From Calothrix sp. PCC 6303 (GTDB taxonomy: Bacteria; Cyanobacteriota; Cyanobacteriia; Cyanobacteriales; Nostocaceae), in contig NC_019751.1 of NCBI RefSeq assembly GCF_000317435.1, forward strand, positions 6,510,001-6,574,000: a stretch of 64,000 nt of DNA, read 5' to 3'. Below are positions 8,863-18,110 of this stretch, piece by piece. The notes beneath the pieces were generated by a model. The model had not been told where the DNA came from. It did no database searches and worked only from the letters and a program-made list of their open reading frames with translations. Each line of letters opens with the position of its first letter. Position 1 is the first letter of the stretch. The position numbers were made by a program, and so were the translations under genes.

Positions 8863-8991
8863 TTAGACTTCCTTATTCAAAAAACCTTGTATCTGTCTCA
8901 AAGCTGCTGCTCCAATATTAAATACTGCCCAGCCACCTGCGATCGCAATGGGTGCTAAAACAATGGCAATACGAAAATCAATACCGTCCAT
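8863..8991 (-). CDS. psbY: Photosystem II protein PsbY
   Basis: A 42-residue frame begins with ATG at 8991 and reads [17 protein letters not shown], then [19 protein letters not shown] and a short charged tail. This is the single transmembrane helix protein PsbY, a peripheral low-molecular-weight subunit of photosystem II near cytochrome b559. Its hallmarks are the LAP(V/I) start of the helix, the conserved Trp, the [10 protein letters not shown] motif and the polar tail. A clear ribosome site AGAGGAG (9001-9007, minus strand) lies 9 bases before the ATG. The gene is monocistronic and ends facing the carbonic anhydrase gene. The match to the family is strong in spite of the small size. Confidence 0.9.
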   Translation of the reverse strand: MDGIDFRIAIVLAPIAIAGGWAVFNIGAAALRQIQGFLNKEV

Positions 8992-9300
8992 ATAATTAAA
9001 CTCCTCTACTTAAGTTTAAGATTTAAGATTTGTGAAAGTCTCTCATCTTATTTTTAGCTAAAGTAGGTATTTTTTCAAATCACGATTGTAAAGAATTCTT
9101 AAATTACCGCTGTTTCCATGTAAACAGAGGACGTTGTGAGGGTAAATTGATGTGCTTTAGATTCGGTGACTGAAGAGGCAGAGGGGTAGGACGCTCTTGC
9201 TCCGTTCCAATTCTTCCCCCTTGCCCCCTGCTCCCCTGCTTCTTATGACCTATGTTATACTGAATTAAGCGTAGTCGTTATGAGTTTATTAGAGCTAATT

Positions 9301-10674
9301 ATGACAAATTCCACAGTAGAAAACTTAGTAATTATTGGTTCGGGTCCTGCGGGTTATACTGCGGCAATTTATGCGGGACGGGCAAACCTCAAACCTGTTG
9401 TATTTGAAGGTTTCCAAGCAGGAGGCTTACCTGGTGGACAGTTGATGACAACGACGGAAGTGGAGAATTTCCCCGGTTTTCCACAAGGCATTACAGGTCC
9501 TGATTTAATGGATAATATGAAGGCACAGGCAGAGCGTTGGGGAGCAGAGTTATATACTGAAGATGTGATTTCGGTAGATTTAAGCCAGCGTCCCTTTACA
9601 GTGCGATCGCAAGAGCGGGAAATTAAGACACATAGCATTGTGATTGCCACAGGTGCCACTGCAAAACGCTTAGGTTTACCAAGTGAACATGAATTTTGGA
9701 GCCGGGGAATTTCTGCCTGTGCGATTTGTGACGGTGCAACTCCGTTGTTTCACGGTGCTGACTTAGCAGTGATTGGAGCAGGAGATTCGGCAGCAGAGGA
9801 AGCAATTTATTTAACTAAATATGGTTCCAAGGTAAATTTGATCGTCCGATCGGATAAAATGCGGGCATCTAAAGCTATGCAGGATCGGGTACTAAGTAAC
9901 CCAAAAATTCAGGTGCATTGGAACACCGAAACAATTGATGTTTTCGGCAACGGTACAATGGAAGGTGTCAAGGTTCGCAACACGGCAACTGGTGAAGAAA
10001 GCAGCATCTTCGCAAAAGGCTTGTTTTATGCCATTGGTCACAAGCCCAATACCAGCCTATTCAAAGGACAATTAGAATTAGATGAGGTGGGGTATGTCGT
10101 CACCAAGCCAGGGACAGCAGAGACCAGTTTAGAAGGGGTATTTGCCGCTGGTGATGTCCAAGACCACGAATTCCGCCAAGCAATTACAGCAGCTGGTTCT
10201 GGTTGTATGGCAGCGATGTTATCAGAAAGATGGTTATCGTTGCAGGGATTAATTACCGAATTTCATACTCAGGTGGAGACACCCAGCAACGAATTACAGC
10301 ATCAACAACAAATACAGCAATCTAGCACTGGAGAATTTAATCTTGATGCTACACGTCATGAAGGTGGTTACGCATTACGTAAATTATTCCACGAAAGCGA
10401 TCGCTTGTTAGTTGTAAAGTATGTTTCTCCTGGTTGTGGTCCCTGCCGAACTTTGAAACCAATTTTAAATAAAGTTGTGGATGAGTTTGACAATCAAATT
10501 CACTTTGTGGAAATAGACATAGATCAAGATCGAGATATTGCTGAAAATGCTGGGGTTACGGGTACACCAACAGTCCAGTTCTTTAAAAATAAGGAACTAG
10601 TGAATGAAGTCAAAGGTGTGAAACAAAAAAGCGAGTATCGACAGTTAATTACCAGTAATATCAGTGCTAGCTAA
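9301..10674 (+). CDS. trxB: NADPH-thioredoxin reductase with fused thioredoxin domain (NTRC)
   Basis: A flavoprotein that passes electrons from NADPH to its own C-terminal thioredoxin, known in cyanobacteria and chloroplasts for reducing 2-Cys peroxiredoxin and redox-regulated enzymes. The N-terminal domain shows the FAD site [14 protein letters not shown] and the redox pair Cys140-Ala-Ile-Cys143. The NADPH site is [10 protein letters not shown]. The thioredoxin domain follows after a Gln/His-rich linker (around residue 340) with the active site GCGPCR near residue 378. I prefer the ATG at 9301 ([15 protein letters not shown]) over an ATG at 9280, because the FAD strand begins immediately after it in this family. 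A TATACT sequence at 9255-9260 is a good -10 candidate. Confidence 0.95.
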   Translation: MTNSTVENLVIIGSGPAGYTAAIYAGRANLKPVVFEGFQAGGLPGGQLMTTTEVENFPGFPQGITGPDLMDNMKAQAERWGAELYTEDVISVDLSQRPFTVRSQEREIKTHSIVIATGATAKRLGLPSEHEFWSRGISACAICDGATPLFHGADLAVIGAGDSAAEEAIYLTKYGSKVNLIVRSDKMRASKAMQDRVLSNPKIQVHWNTETIDVFGNGTMEGVKVRNTATGEESSIFAKGLFYAIGHKPNTSLFKGQLELDEVGYVVTKPGTAETSLEGVFAAGDVQDHEFRQAITAAGSGCMAAMLSERWLSLQGLITEFHTQVETPSNELQHQQQIQQSSTGEFNLDATRHEGGYALRKLFHESDRLLVVKYVSPGCGPCRTLKPILNKVVDEFDNQIHFVEIDIDQDRDIAENAGVTGTPTVQFFKNKELVNEVKGVKQKSEYRQLITSNISAS

Positions 10675-10682
10675 AAACTTAC

Positions 10683-10805
10683 AGGACTTACGCGATTGTC
10701 ACAATTATAAGGTTGGTGCGTGACACCAAAACCTTTATTTTTCCTTTCAAATTGATCGAAGTGTCACACACCCTACGAAAAAAATGTGCCAGTTGCGTAA
10801 GTTCT
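10683..10805. mobile_element. 123-bp MITE with IS-like ends (AGGACTTACGC)
   Basis: The left end AGGACTTACGCGATTGTCACA and the right end, read inward as AGAACTTACGCAACTGGCACA, form imperfect terminal inverted repeats. Inside are further inverted pieces (GGTTGGTGCGTGACAC and GTGTCACACACCCTACG). There is no coding capacity. The outer 11 bases match the terminal repeats of the IS at 3762-4912, so that transposase or a relative may move it. Confidence 0.65.
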
Positions 10806-10898
10806 AACTGATACAGATTCTAAAAACATTTGCGACAGATTACCTGACCCCCATTATAACTAAGAACCCTACCCAGAATGAGATGAATTTCTTTCGTA

Positions 10899-10920
10899 GA
10901 GACGTGATATATCGCGTCTC
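10899..10920. repeat. Palindromic repeat GAGACGTGATATATCGCGTCTC
   Basis: A 22-base palindrome with a single mismatch, of the same family as 8804-8829. It lies between NTRC and the minus-strand histidine kinase, which converge here, so it could end both transcripts. Confidence 0.5.
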
Positions 10921-10981
10921 ATATTCTTGATTGATGTATTGCAAACATTTTTTGAATTGGTACTATAAGATACTTCCAAGT

Positions 10982-12727
10982 TTATCCCGGATTTTTCATA
11001 GGAATTTTAATCATAAATTCTGTACCTTTCCCTATTTGAGAGTTACATACAAGTTTTCCAGAATGTTTTTCGATCACAATTTGATAACTGATAAATAATC
11101 CTAATCCTGTACCTTTACCTACAGGTTTTGTGGTGAAAAACGGATCAAATAATTTAGAAGAGACCTCTTGTGTCATTCCCACACCATTATCAACAATTTT
11201 GATTACTACCCATTCTTCCTTTACTATTTCGGTATAAATTGCAATCTGAGGTGTTTGAACTGGGGACTCTTCCCCAACACCTAATTCTAATGCATCAATA
11301 GCATTACCCAGGATATTCATAAATACTTGATTAATTTGACCGGGATAACATTCTATTGGAGGTAAATCGCCATAGTTTTTAATAATTTCTATTTTTTGAT
11401 AGTTGCCTCTAGGCTTTAACCTATGTTCTAAAATCATCAAGGTGCTATCAATTCCTGAGTGAATATCTACCTCTTTGATTTCTGCTTCATCAAGACGAGA
11501 AAAATTTCGCAGCGAAACAACAATATCACGAATTCTCTCCGTTCCTATTCTCATAGATTTCATGATTTTGTTCAAGTCAGATGTGAGAAACTCAAGCTCT
11601 ATTTCTTCAATTTTTTGTTTTATTTCTAGCGGAACATTATAAAATTTTTCTTGATAGAGTTTCAATAAATCTAATAAACTGTGAATATATTCTTCAGCGT
11701 AATTAACATTCCCAGCAATAAAATTCACTGGGTTATTAATTTCATGGGCAATACCTGCGATCATTTGACCCAAACTAGACATTTTTTCACTTTGAATTAG
11801 TTGAATTTGAGTTTTTTGTAAGTGCTCTAATGTCTCATGAAGGTTAGATATTGCTTTTTCTAGTTTATCTGATTGAGTAATAGTAGATTGTTCAGAAACA
11901 TCTAGTAACTGATTTAAGGTAGCAATTTTAGAATTTAGATAATTAAAAGATTGATTTTGATAATTCTCCACTGCTTCCATATTAGAAAGTCGTTGAAAAT
12001 CTTCCTGAAAAACACAACCATCATCAAAAGGAAGAATTGCTGTTTTAATATTCAAGGCTAAAGGGCGAAATAGATTCAACACCATTGGAGGAATAAATAT
12101 CCTCAAAAACATCAATATACTATATATATTTCCCGAAGGTAATAATCCTCCAAAGCCTAATACTGATTTGACATTAAAGGGTATCACAAATGATTCTTGT
12201 GCAGGAATATAGGGACTATCTAATGCATTAGGAACATAAAATACATTGTACATTCTCTGTTCTAAATCTGTTAATAAATTGGGATCTGGTTGCACCACAA
12301 TTCCAGGATTTAGACCTAATTGTTGAACTAATTGGGAAAGCATTGGCATCCGAGCGATCGCATCTTCATTTGCTAAGGGAATTGCTTTATGTCCAACAGA
12401 TTGATGTCGTGAATTCCATTCTGGTAATTCTCCAGCAGTTGCCAGCATTGTCAAGCATTTTAAATTGTTTGATACGGTGGGAGTACTTAATATTTCTTTG
12501 GCATGTTTCTGTAAATCAGGAGTCAAATCTCTATATGAGTGGGTTTTGAAAAAACGAATTAATACACAGGATTTATCATTAGGTGAACTGTCCACAAAAT
12601 TATTATATAGATATTGAATGATATTATTGCTGACTTCTTCCATGCTGAGAGCATTGTCACCTAATCTACGTAACGCTAATCCACACTCTGACATATCTCT
12701 TAAAGTCATTTTTCTGAGGTTGTGCAT
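10982..12727 (-). CDS. Sensor histidine kinase with an uncharacterised N-terminal sensor region
   Basis: The 581-residue protein has no clear membrane-spanning pair. Residues 1-245 resemble a ligand-binding region found in cyanobacterial kinases, but I cannot name it. A coiled coil follows (residues about 255-325, ending TQIQLIQSEKMSSLGQMIAG). The phosphoacceptor is in IAHEINNPVNFIAGN, then come the N box FMNILGNAIDAL, the G1 box VDNGVGM, the F box FDPFFTTKP and the G2 box GKGTGLGLFIS. The HEINNP form of the H box is typical of orthodox cyanobacterial kinases that signal to separate response regulators. No response regulator lies next to it, so its partner is unknown. Confidence 0.88.
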   Translation of the reverse strand: MHNLRKMTLRDMSECGLALRRLGDNALSMEEVSNNIIQYLYNNFVDSSPNDKSCVLIRFFKTHSYRDLTPDLQKHAKEILSTPTVSNNLKCLTMLATAGELPEWNSRHQSVGHKAIPLANEDAIARMPMLSQLVQQLGLNPGIVVQPDPNLLTDLEQRMYNVFYVPNALDSPYIPAQESFVIPFNVKSVLGFGGLLPSGNIYSILMFLRIFIPPMVLNLFRPLALNIKTAILPFDDGCVFQEDFQRLSNMEAVENYQNQSFNYLNSKIATLNQLLDVSEQSTITQSDKLEKAISNLHETLEHLQKTQIQLIQSEKMSSLGQMIAGIAHEINNPVNFIAGNVNYAEEYIHSLLDLLKLYQEKFYNVPLEIKQKIEEIELEFLTSDLNKIMKSMRIGTERIRDIVVSLRNFSRLDEAEIKEVDIHSGIDSTLMILEHRLKPRGNYQKIEIIKNYGDLPPIECYPGQINQVFMNILGNAIDALELGVGEESPVQTPQIAIYTEIVKEEWVVIKIVDNGVGMTQEVSSKLFDPFFTTKPVGKGTGLGLFISYQIVIEKHSGKLVCNSQIGKGTEFMIKIPMKNPG

Positions 12728-13076
12728 CTGATTTTGCCTATTTTTACGTACATTAGGATTTAAAGTATATATTCAGTATATGTTATATTTTTTGTACATG
12801 TTGTTGAAAACAATCATGAAACAGCAGGCTTTTCAGGGTTGCAAATTGAAATAAGTGCGTAAAAATACTGATTTATATATAATTAGATAACTTAAGTTAA
12901 CTAGCGTTTTTAGCAGGACATTGGCTAGTTTAAATTGAAAGTTTATAAATTTTAGTTAGTTAAAATTAAACATTGAGGTTCAGATCCCCGACTTCTCACA
13001 GAAGTCGGGGATCTGAACCTCAAAAATATGATAATTAAAATAGAATTGCTATTTCCTATTTGGTGCTGAAACTGAA
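12728..13076. other. AT-rich intergenic region with a long hairpin
   Basis: Apart from the inverted repeat at 12975-13021 I see nothing coding here. The stretch next to 12728 should hold the promoter of the minus-strand kinase gene. Confidence 0.4.
12975..13021. repeat. Perfect 22-bp inverted repeat (hairpin)
   Basis: GAGGTTCAGATCCCCGACTT continuing with CT, then a CAC loop and an exact complementary arm. It is a very stable cruciform or hairpin of the common cyanobacterial GATCCCCGACTTCT type. It lies just after the stop of the membrane-protein gene at 13077 (minus strand), so it could serve as its terminator. Confidence 0.65.
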
Positions 13077-13784
13077 CTATTTATAACCTAAAATTTCCGA
13101 TATTGCTGCCACAATATTTAAGTAAAAGTTCCCTTCCACTGCGCGAAATAGTTCAAATTTTGTTCCTGGTGCACCAAAAAATGGTCTGAGAAACCATCCC
13201 AATTGCATCCCCACAAAACCATATAAAAGTAACCATGATCTCAGAATACTAGTTCGGGTTGCTTTGCCAACTTCATTATCTTGGGAAAGTAGTTGCATAC
13301 CATCGTAGAGGAACTTGACTCCAAATGTACCTGTAATCATGAAGATGGAGACATTTAATAGTTTGAAGAATTGGTAAGATTTGGGAGCAGTAATGAGGAA
13401 AAATAGGGTTACGGGTGCAAAACTAAATAACAAAACACCTATAACTGAAACAGCGGTGAGGAGAACCACAAAATGCTGTTGGATGCTGCTGCGAGAACCG
13501 AATAAAACGTTGAAAAAGAACAGTGTGGGAAAACAGATAATTAGTGTGAGTAAATAAAAAGCTGGCAGTTTGATACCACTTACTAAGGCTTGAGCAAAGC
13601 TGTGGGATGAGCCGAGTATTACACCATATATACCAAAAAATATGGAACTGGTAACAAACAACGAAATCGCCTTATTTTCTAATCTTACCCCTTGACGAAT
13701 CTCCTCTAAAAAGTTTTGGCGATCGCGTAATAGTCCCAGCAGTACGGAAAAGTGGTTATTTCCGTTTTTTTTCTTGTGCAACAT
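13077..13784 (-). CDS. Conserved six-helix membrane protein, paralogue of its neighbour
   Basis: The 235-residue protein starts with a soluble stretch (GLLRDRQNFLEEIRQGVRLENKA) and then has about six hydrophobic segments, for example ISLFVTSSIFFGIYGVIL, LPAFYLLTLIICFPTLFFF, VVLLTAVSVIGVLLFSFAP and SWLLLYGFVGMQLGWFL. The arrangement is reminiscent of YIP1-type membrane proteins, which would be an inference from topology only. It ends with GNFYLNIVAAISEILGYK. The gene directly upstream (13829-14539) codes for the same architecture with about half identical residues, so the two arose by tandem duplication. Conserved motifs in both are LLFSFAP, GFVG.QLGW.LRPFFG.PG and GNFYL. The function is unknown. 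Confidence 0.8.
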   Translation of the reverse strand: MLHKKKNGNNHFSVLLGLLRDRQNFLEEIRQGVRLENKAISLFVTSSIFFGIYGVILGSSHSFAQALVSGIKLPAFYLLTLIICFPTLFFFNVLFGSRSSIQQHFVVLLTAVSVIGVLLFSFAPVTLFFLITAPKSYQFFKLLNVSIFMITGTFGVKFLYDGMQLLSQDNEVGKATRTSILRSWLLLYGFVGMQLGWFLRPFFGAPGTKFELFRAVEGNFYLNIVAAISEILGYK

Positions 13785-13828
13785 ATATTTACTAAGTTAA
13801 ATTTAGATTCTCAATTGTGCCTTACAAT

Positions 13829-14539
13829 CTACCGAGAGTGAATGCCGAATAAATATGCTAACGACTGAATCACACTCAAATAAAAGTTTCCATCTCTTTC
13901 CCTTAATAAATCAAAAGTTGAACCAGGTGTACCAAAAAATGGACGCAATGTCCATCCTAATTGACTACCAACAAATGCATATAAGAATAACCAAGAACGT
14001 ACTATTTTTCTTCTAATGGCAATTCCTTCTCCTTCTTGTTCTAAAACTACATTTGTAGCTTGGTATAGGGATGAAATTCCAATTAAACTTGTTAGTGCAA
14101 AAATAGCAACATTTAGTAATATGAAAAATTGGTAGCTATTGGTGGTAATGAGAAAAAATAGACTAATTGGGGCGAAACTAAATAGGAGAACACTAGTTAC
14201 AGATACCGCAGTCAAAATTAAGGCAAAATGTTGAGCTAAGGTTCTTTTAGAACCGAAGATAATATTGGCAAAGTATAAAGTTGGTAAACAAATTAGCAAT
14301 GTCATGAGATACAAAGCTGGTAGTTTAATTGCAGATGATAAAGCTTGCATCCAACTGTGATAAGCTCCAATAATGGCTCCATAAATAGCTAGAAATAAAG
14401 AGCTAGAAACTAGTAAGGACATAATTTTACTAGGTAATCTAATTCCTTGACGAATTTCTTCTAAGAATCCTTCACGCTCTCTTAATAAACCAATTGTGAC
14501 TCCGAAGTATCTATTGGTTTTGGGTTGTGGTTCAATCAT
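13829..14539 (-). CDS. Conserved six-helix membrane protein, first copy of a tandem pair
   Basis: The 236-residue protein shares the layout and motifs of the next gene: an N-terminal GLLREREGFLEEIRQGIRLPSK segment, a run of hydrophobic helices, LLFSFAPISLFFLIT in the middle, and GSQLGWTLRPFFGTPG before a short terminal helix. The two genes are 44 bases apart on the same strand and are probably co-transcribed. The shared aromatic and Arg-Pro-Phe-Phe-Gly motif between the last two helices is the most conserved part and is likely functional. No enzyme signature is visible. Confidence 0.8.
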   Translation of the reverse strand: MIEPQPKTNRYFGVTIGLLREREGFLEEIRQGIRLPSKIMSLLVSSSLFLAIYGAIIGAYHSWMQALSSAIKLPALYLMTLLICLPTLYFANIIFGSKRTLAQHFALILTAVSVTSVLLFSFAPISLFFLITTNSYQFFILLNVAIFALTSLIGISSLYQATNVVLEQEGEGIAIRRKIVRSWLFLYAFVGSQLGWTLRPFFGTPGSTFDLLRERDGNFYLSVIQSLAYLFGIHSR

Positions 14540-14637
14540 CTGATTAATTTTATTTAAAGTAGAGTATTTAGTGACTTCCGATTAAATAATTATCCAATTT
14601 TCCATGGTACAAAAGACATCCCAATCTTTTCCGGCAA

Positions 14638-14710
14638 GACTTCGGTGCGAGCGCTCAGTCCTTACCTCCGGTACACTTCGTTCCGACAGGCTCAGGAACC
14701 ATCGAACGCT
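14638..14710. repeat. Dispersed repeat, inverted relative to 30085-30204
   Basis: The segment contains CCTTACCTCCGGTACACTTC and GGCTCAGGAACCATCGAACG. Its reverse complement matches the plus strand at 30085-30204 nearly base for base, except that the second copy has an internal duplication. It does not code for protein. Confidence 0.7.
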
Positions 14711-14947
14711 ACTAAAACCCAAGGATATTTTATTTTGTGGAAGTCCATTGACTACGGTGCTAGGGGTTAGCTAGATAAGCTACAAATAAACGTTAATAGC
14801 ATTTTAAAAAGGTTGTTTTCTGACTATTTTTAGTATATTTATATTTTTGTTTAATAAAATCTAGATGTCAATTGTTATGCTTCAACTTTAGATCATCTTT
14901 ATACAGCAAGAGCAAGATTATAACTTTAATATTGATATTTAGGCACA

Positions 14948-15055
14948 ATGTCAAATACCAAAGATGGAAAACCAGGTGTTATTTATGGGTTTAGCGTTGG
15001 TAAACCCATAGATTATATTTCTCTTCGTGACTTTTATCTTGACTGGGAAATTTAA
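14948..15055 (+). CDS. Possible small protein of 35 residues
   Basis: An ATG-initiated frame reads MSNTKDGKPGVIYGF then SVGKPIDYISLRDFYLDWEI and stops with TAA. The composition looks protein-like (mixed charges, aromatic residues, glycine turns). The ribosome site is poor and I do not recognise a family. It could be a relic of a longer gene. Confidence 0.25.
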   Translation: MSNTKDGKPGVIYGFSVGKPIDYISLRDFYLDWEI

Positions 15056-15090
15056 TTTTGTGGGACTAGTTATTAATATATGTTCAACAA

Positions 15091-16638
15091 CTAATTATTC
15101 AGATTATAATCTCCTCCAGAACCATATTTCCAGGCATCAACATAACGATACCAATAATATTGTGTTGCCACAGGCAAGTGTTTAATAAGAGGTTTAAATA
15201 TAGGACTTATCCAAAATAAAAGTGAGTAAATTCCCAAATTTAGATAATGTCTAATCCAATCCAGCAAAGTTAATAAACCAACTTGAGGAATTATTTTGAT
15301 AATCAATAAAGGATGCAGCAAACCTGTTAAAAATAACGTTTTCGCTAAAGCCAAAAACTGAATGACATCCTGTAAAAAAGGTTTCAGCACAGGTTCACCC
15401 AATTTCTGCATTTCCACAAACACCGCTGATAATAAATTATTAATTTGTTCTGGGGAAATTTTTTGATTTACACCCATACTCATGGCTTTTTGAAATAACC
15501 AAGTCACTGTCAAACTGGGTTGATAGGGTTGTAATAAACCTAAAGCTGTAGTTGATAATTGTTGACTTTGTAGCGCTTCTTCAATTCCTACTGTCAACCG
15601 CTGTAAATGACGTACCATTGCCCCAAATCCACCAAAACTCAGAGGTGACTGATTTCCGCTGCTGTCTCCCACGGGTAAAATAAAATCCCAAGGTGTTTGC
15701 AATGGACTTTGACGATATGAAGGGAAAAAACCAAATAACGCACGCTTAATATCAAGCTGGGACAATTCCACACCCTGATATTCTGGCATCAGACGGAAAT
15801 ACTCAGCAAACATATCTTCTAAATTCAGTCTTTGGGGATGTGCATCCATGTATGTAAACATGTAAGTTGTTCTTCCATCCTTAGCTGGGAAAGCTTCCCA
15901 AAAGTATTGACATTGTTTTTCACTATTCGTAAAAGATAACAACAAGTCCCCGGTACTGTTTTCCGGAAAACCTTCAGCACAAGTCCCCACAACTAAACAA
16001 AGTGCATCAGGTTTTTTCCCTTGACGTGCTTGTTGGGTGATGGCTGAAAAGTGTCCCATAGCATCAATTAGCAGTTTAGCTGTAAACTTACTATTTACGG
16101 TGACACCATCAGGATGTACAGTTGCCGAGATAAATGGAGTGGTTTCAAATAGCATTCCCCCTGCTGCGAGGAACTTTTGTTTGAGTGTTTCCAATAAATA
16201 CACAGGATTTACCCCAACATTGAGAACATCCCGCACCCAAATATCTGTACCACCAGTAAAACCAACCCGTGCGGGGTTATACTCAGATGCGATCGCATTC
16301 TCCAATTCGTCCTGATTTAACAGGTTTAATTCCAAAAATACTTGCAACTCATGACGGGATATATTCCATTCTTGATCCCTTCCCCGTAAAATCCCCCGTT
16401 CTAATAATGCCACTTTGATACCCTTTTGTACCAAAGCTGCACCAATCAAAATTCCCAAAGTTCCACCACAAATAACCACATCCCAATCCACAGTATTCAA
16501 AGGTTCAGATGTCTCATTTACTACTGTTGTAATTGGTGTTGTCCCTGTACGTAAACTCTCCAAAATCCCATCAGCACGACGTAAATTTCCTAGTACATCT
16601 CCAGGAAGTGGTGAAAGATACTTTTCTGTTAAGTTCAT
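15091..16638 (-). CDS. cruP: CruP-type lycopene cyclase homologue (FAD-dependent)
   Basis: The 515-residue flavoprotein belongs to the CruA/CruP family related to carotenoid cyclases. Signatures are the dinucleotide fold WDVVICGGTLGILIGAALV (residues about 53-71), ERGILRGRDQEWNISR, LLIDAMGHFS and the C-terminal FAD contact QSPLSFGGFGAMVRHL. The pattern matches CruP of cyanobacteria and plants better than CruA, which is longer. In plants CruP has been linked to limiting beta-carotene oxidation under stress. Cyclase activity of CruP itself is disputed. Hydrophobic stretches in the last 120 residues (LFLTGLLHPLLIIKIIP) suggest membrane association. The gene is alone on the minus strand and divergent from the polysaccharide operon. 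Confidence 0.85.
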   Translation of the reverse strand: MNLTEKYLSPLPGDVLGNLRRADGILESLRTGTTPITTVVNETSEPLNTVDWDVVICGGTLGILIGAALVQKGIKVALLERGILRGRDQEWNISRHELQVFLELNLLNQDELENAIASEYNPARVGFTGGTDIWVRDVLNVGVNPVYLLETLKQKFLAAGGMLFETTPFISATVHPDGVTVNSKFTAKLLIDAMGHFSAITQQARQGKKPDALCLVVGTCAEGFPENSTGDLLLSFTNSEKQCQYFWEAFPAKDGRTTYMFTYMDAHPQRLNLEDMFAEYFRLMPEYQGVELSQLDIKRALFGFFPSYRQSPLQTPWDFILPVGDSSGNQSPLSFGGFGAMVRHLQRLTVGIEEALQSQQLSTTALGLLQPYQPSLTVTWLFQKAMSMGVNQKISPEQINNLLSAVFVEMQKLGEPVLKPFLQDVIQFLALAKTLFLTGLLHPLLIIKIIPQVGLLTLLDWIRHYLNLGIYSLLFWISPIFKPLIKHLPVATQYYWYRYVDAWKYGSGGDYNLNN

Positions 16639-16829
16639 GTAACTTTAATTTTCCTTCTTCGTAAGTATTTTTGCGAAAATCATCTATTTTAAGGTATTAT
16701 AAAAGGACTATAAATATACTGCGAAAGTAAATACTTTTATAGGTACAATTTTCGATTTCTCCCCTATTAATTGCTGGTAAATTCATTTCAAACTGCTTTG
16801 GATTCAGCTAATGTGCTGTAATTTTTGAT

Positions 16830-18101
16830 ATGAAAATTGCATTGATAGTAGATAGGTTCCCGGCAATAACTGAGACATTCATCCTGAACCAAATTACAGG
16901 TTTGATTAGAAGAGGTCATCAGATAGATATTTATGCACACTATTTAGATCATACAGATTTACTACATTCAGATGTTGAAAAATACAACTTACTGAAAAAC
17001 GTTAGATATACGGGAGAAATCCCTGATAACTATATACTAAGATTATTCATAGCTTTAGCTTGGATAGTTAAAAATCTCCATAAAAACCCCATCGCTATTT
17101 TGCGTAGTCTCAACCTGATTAAATACGGAAGATTTGCTGCATCACTGAGATTTCTATATTCTGCCATGCGATTTATCGATACACCCAAATATGACGTGAT
17201 TCATTGTCAATTTGGAATGCATGGAATCGAAGGAATGAAACTCAGGGAAATTGGGGTAGTTAAAGGAAAACTAATTACATCTTTCCGAGGTTATGACATC
17301 AGTTGGTATCTCCAGAAATTCGGGACGAACGTATATCAAAAATTGTTTATTCAGGGTGACTTTTTTCTCACTAACTGCCACTACTTTAGAAACAGAATCA
17401 TCCAACTAGGATGTAATCCCAATAAAATAATAATTCATGGTTCTGGGATTGATACCCACAGATTTAGATTTAAACAGCGCTATTGTCACCCCAATAGTAG
17501 AATAAAAATTGTCACAGTTGGTAGATTAATCGAGAAAAAAGGCATTGAATATGCGATTAAAGCAATTTATCAAGTGATTCAAAAATATTCCAACCTCGAA
17601 TATTTGATTATTGGGGATGGAGAAGAGAGAGAATACTTAGAAAAGCTCATCAACCAACTAAAGCTAAATAATCAAATTCGATTACTTGGTTGGAGAACCC
17701 AACAAGAAATCATTAAAATCCTGGATGAATCACACATTTGTATTGCACCCAGTATCACAGCAAAAGATGGAAACCAAGATGCACCCGTCAACACCTTAAA
17801 AGAAGCAATGCTAACAGGTTTACCAGTAATTGGGACAAACCATGGTGGAATCCCAGAACTGATAGAGGATGGAGTTTCTGGATTTATAGTACCAGAACGG
17901 AATGAAAGCGCGATCGCATCCTCCCTAGAATACCTGATTTTACATCCAGAAATCTGCTTCACCATGGGAAAAGCAGGATGTGAATTTGTCAGGAGTCACT
18001 ATGACATAGAAAAACTCAACGATGAATTAGTCGAAATTTATCAACAACAAATCAAACCAACTTCCACAAAGAAAAGCGAAATCTTAGAGTTTTCCAACTG
18101 A
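16830..18101 (+). CDS. GT4-family glycosyltransferase
   Basis: The 423-residue protein has the two Rossmann-like halves of a GT-B enzyme. The N-terminal acceptor domain includes VIHCQFGMHG and ITSFRGYDIS. The donor domain has HGSGIDTHRF, then TVGRLIEKKGIEYAI and the retaining-transferase motif EAMLTGLPVIGTNHGGIPELIE with the paired Glu residues. It should transfer a sugar from a nucleotide donor onto a lipid- or glycan-linked acceptor on the cytoplasmic face. It is the first gene of a plus-strand group with a GT2 enzyme, an ABC exporter and another GT2, so it most likely builds a surface polysaccharide. Nine bases separate it from the next gene. Confidence 0.9.
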   Translation: MKIALIVDRFPAITETFILNQITGLIRRGHQIDIYAHYLDHTDLLHSDVEKYNLLKNVRYTGEIPDNYILRLFIALAWIVKNLHKNPIAILRSLNLIKYGRFAASLRFLYSAMRFIDTPKYDVIHCQFGMHGIEGMKLREIGVVKGKLITSFRGYDISWYLQKFGTNVYQKLFIQGDFFLTNCHYFRNRIIQLGCNPNKIIIHGSGIDTHRFRFKQRYCHPNSRIKIVTVGRLIEKKGIEYAIKAIYQVIQKYSNLEYLIIGDGEEREYLEKLINQLKLNNQIRLLGWRTQQEIIKILDESHICIAPSITAKDGNQDAPVNTLKEAMLTGLPVIGTNHGGIPELIEDGVSGFIVPERNESAIASSLEYLILHPEICFTMGKAGCEFVRSHYDIEKLNDELVEIYQQQIKPTSTKKSEILEFSN

Positions 18102-18110
18102 TAACTGATT

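Larger units (their letters stand above)
14540..15090. other. Intergenic region with a dispersed repeat and one tiny frame
   Basis: This 550-base gap holds the repeat at 14638-14710 and a 35-codon frame at 14948-15055. The rest is AT-rich with no further structure that I can support. Confidence 0.4.
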
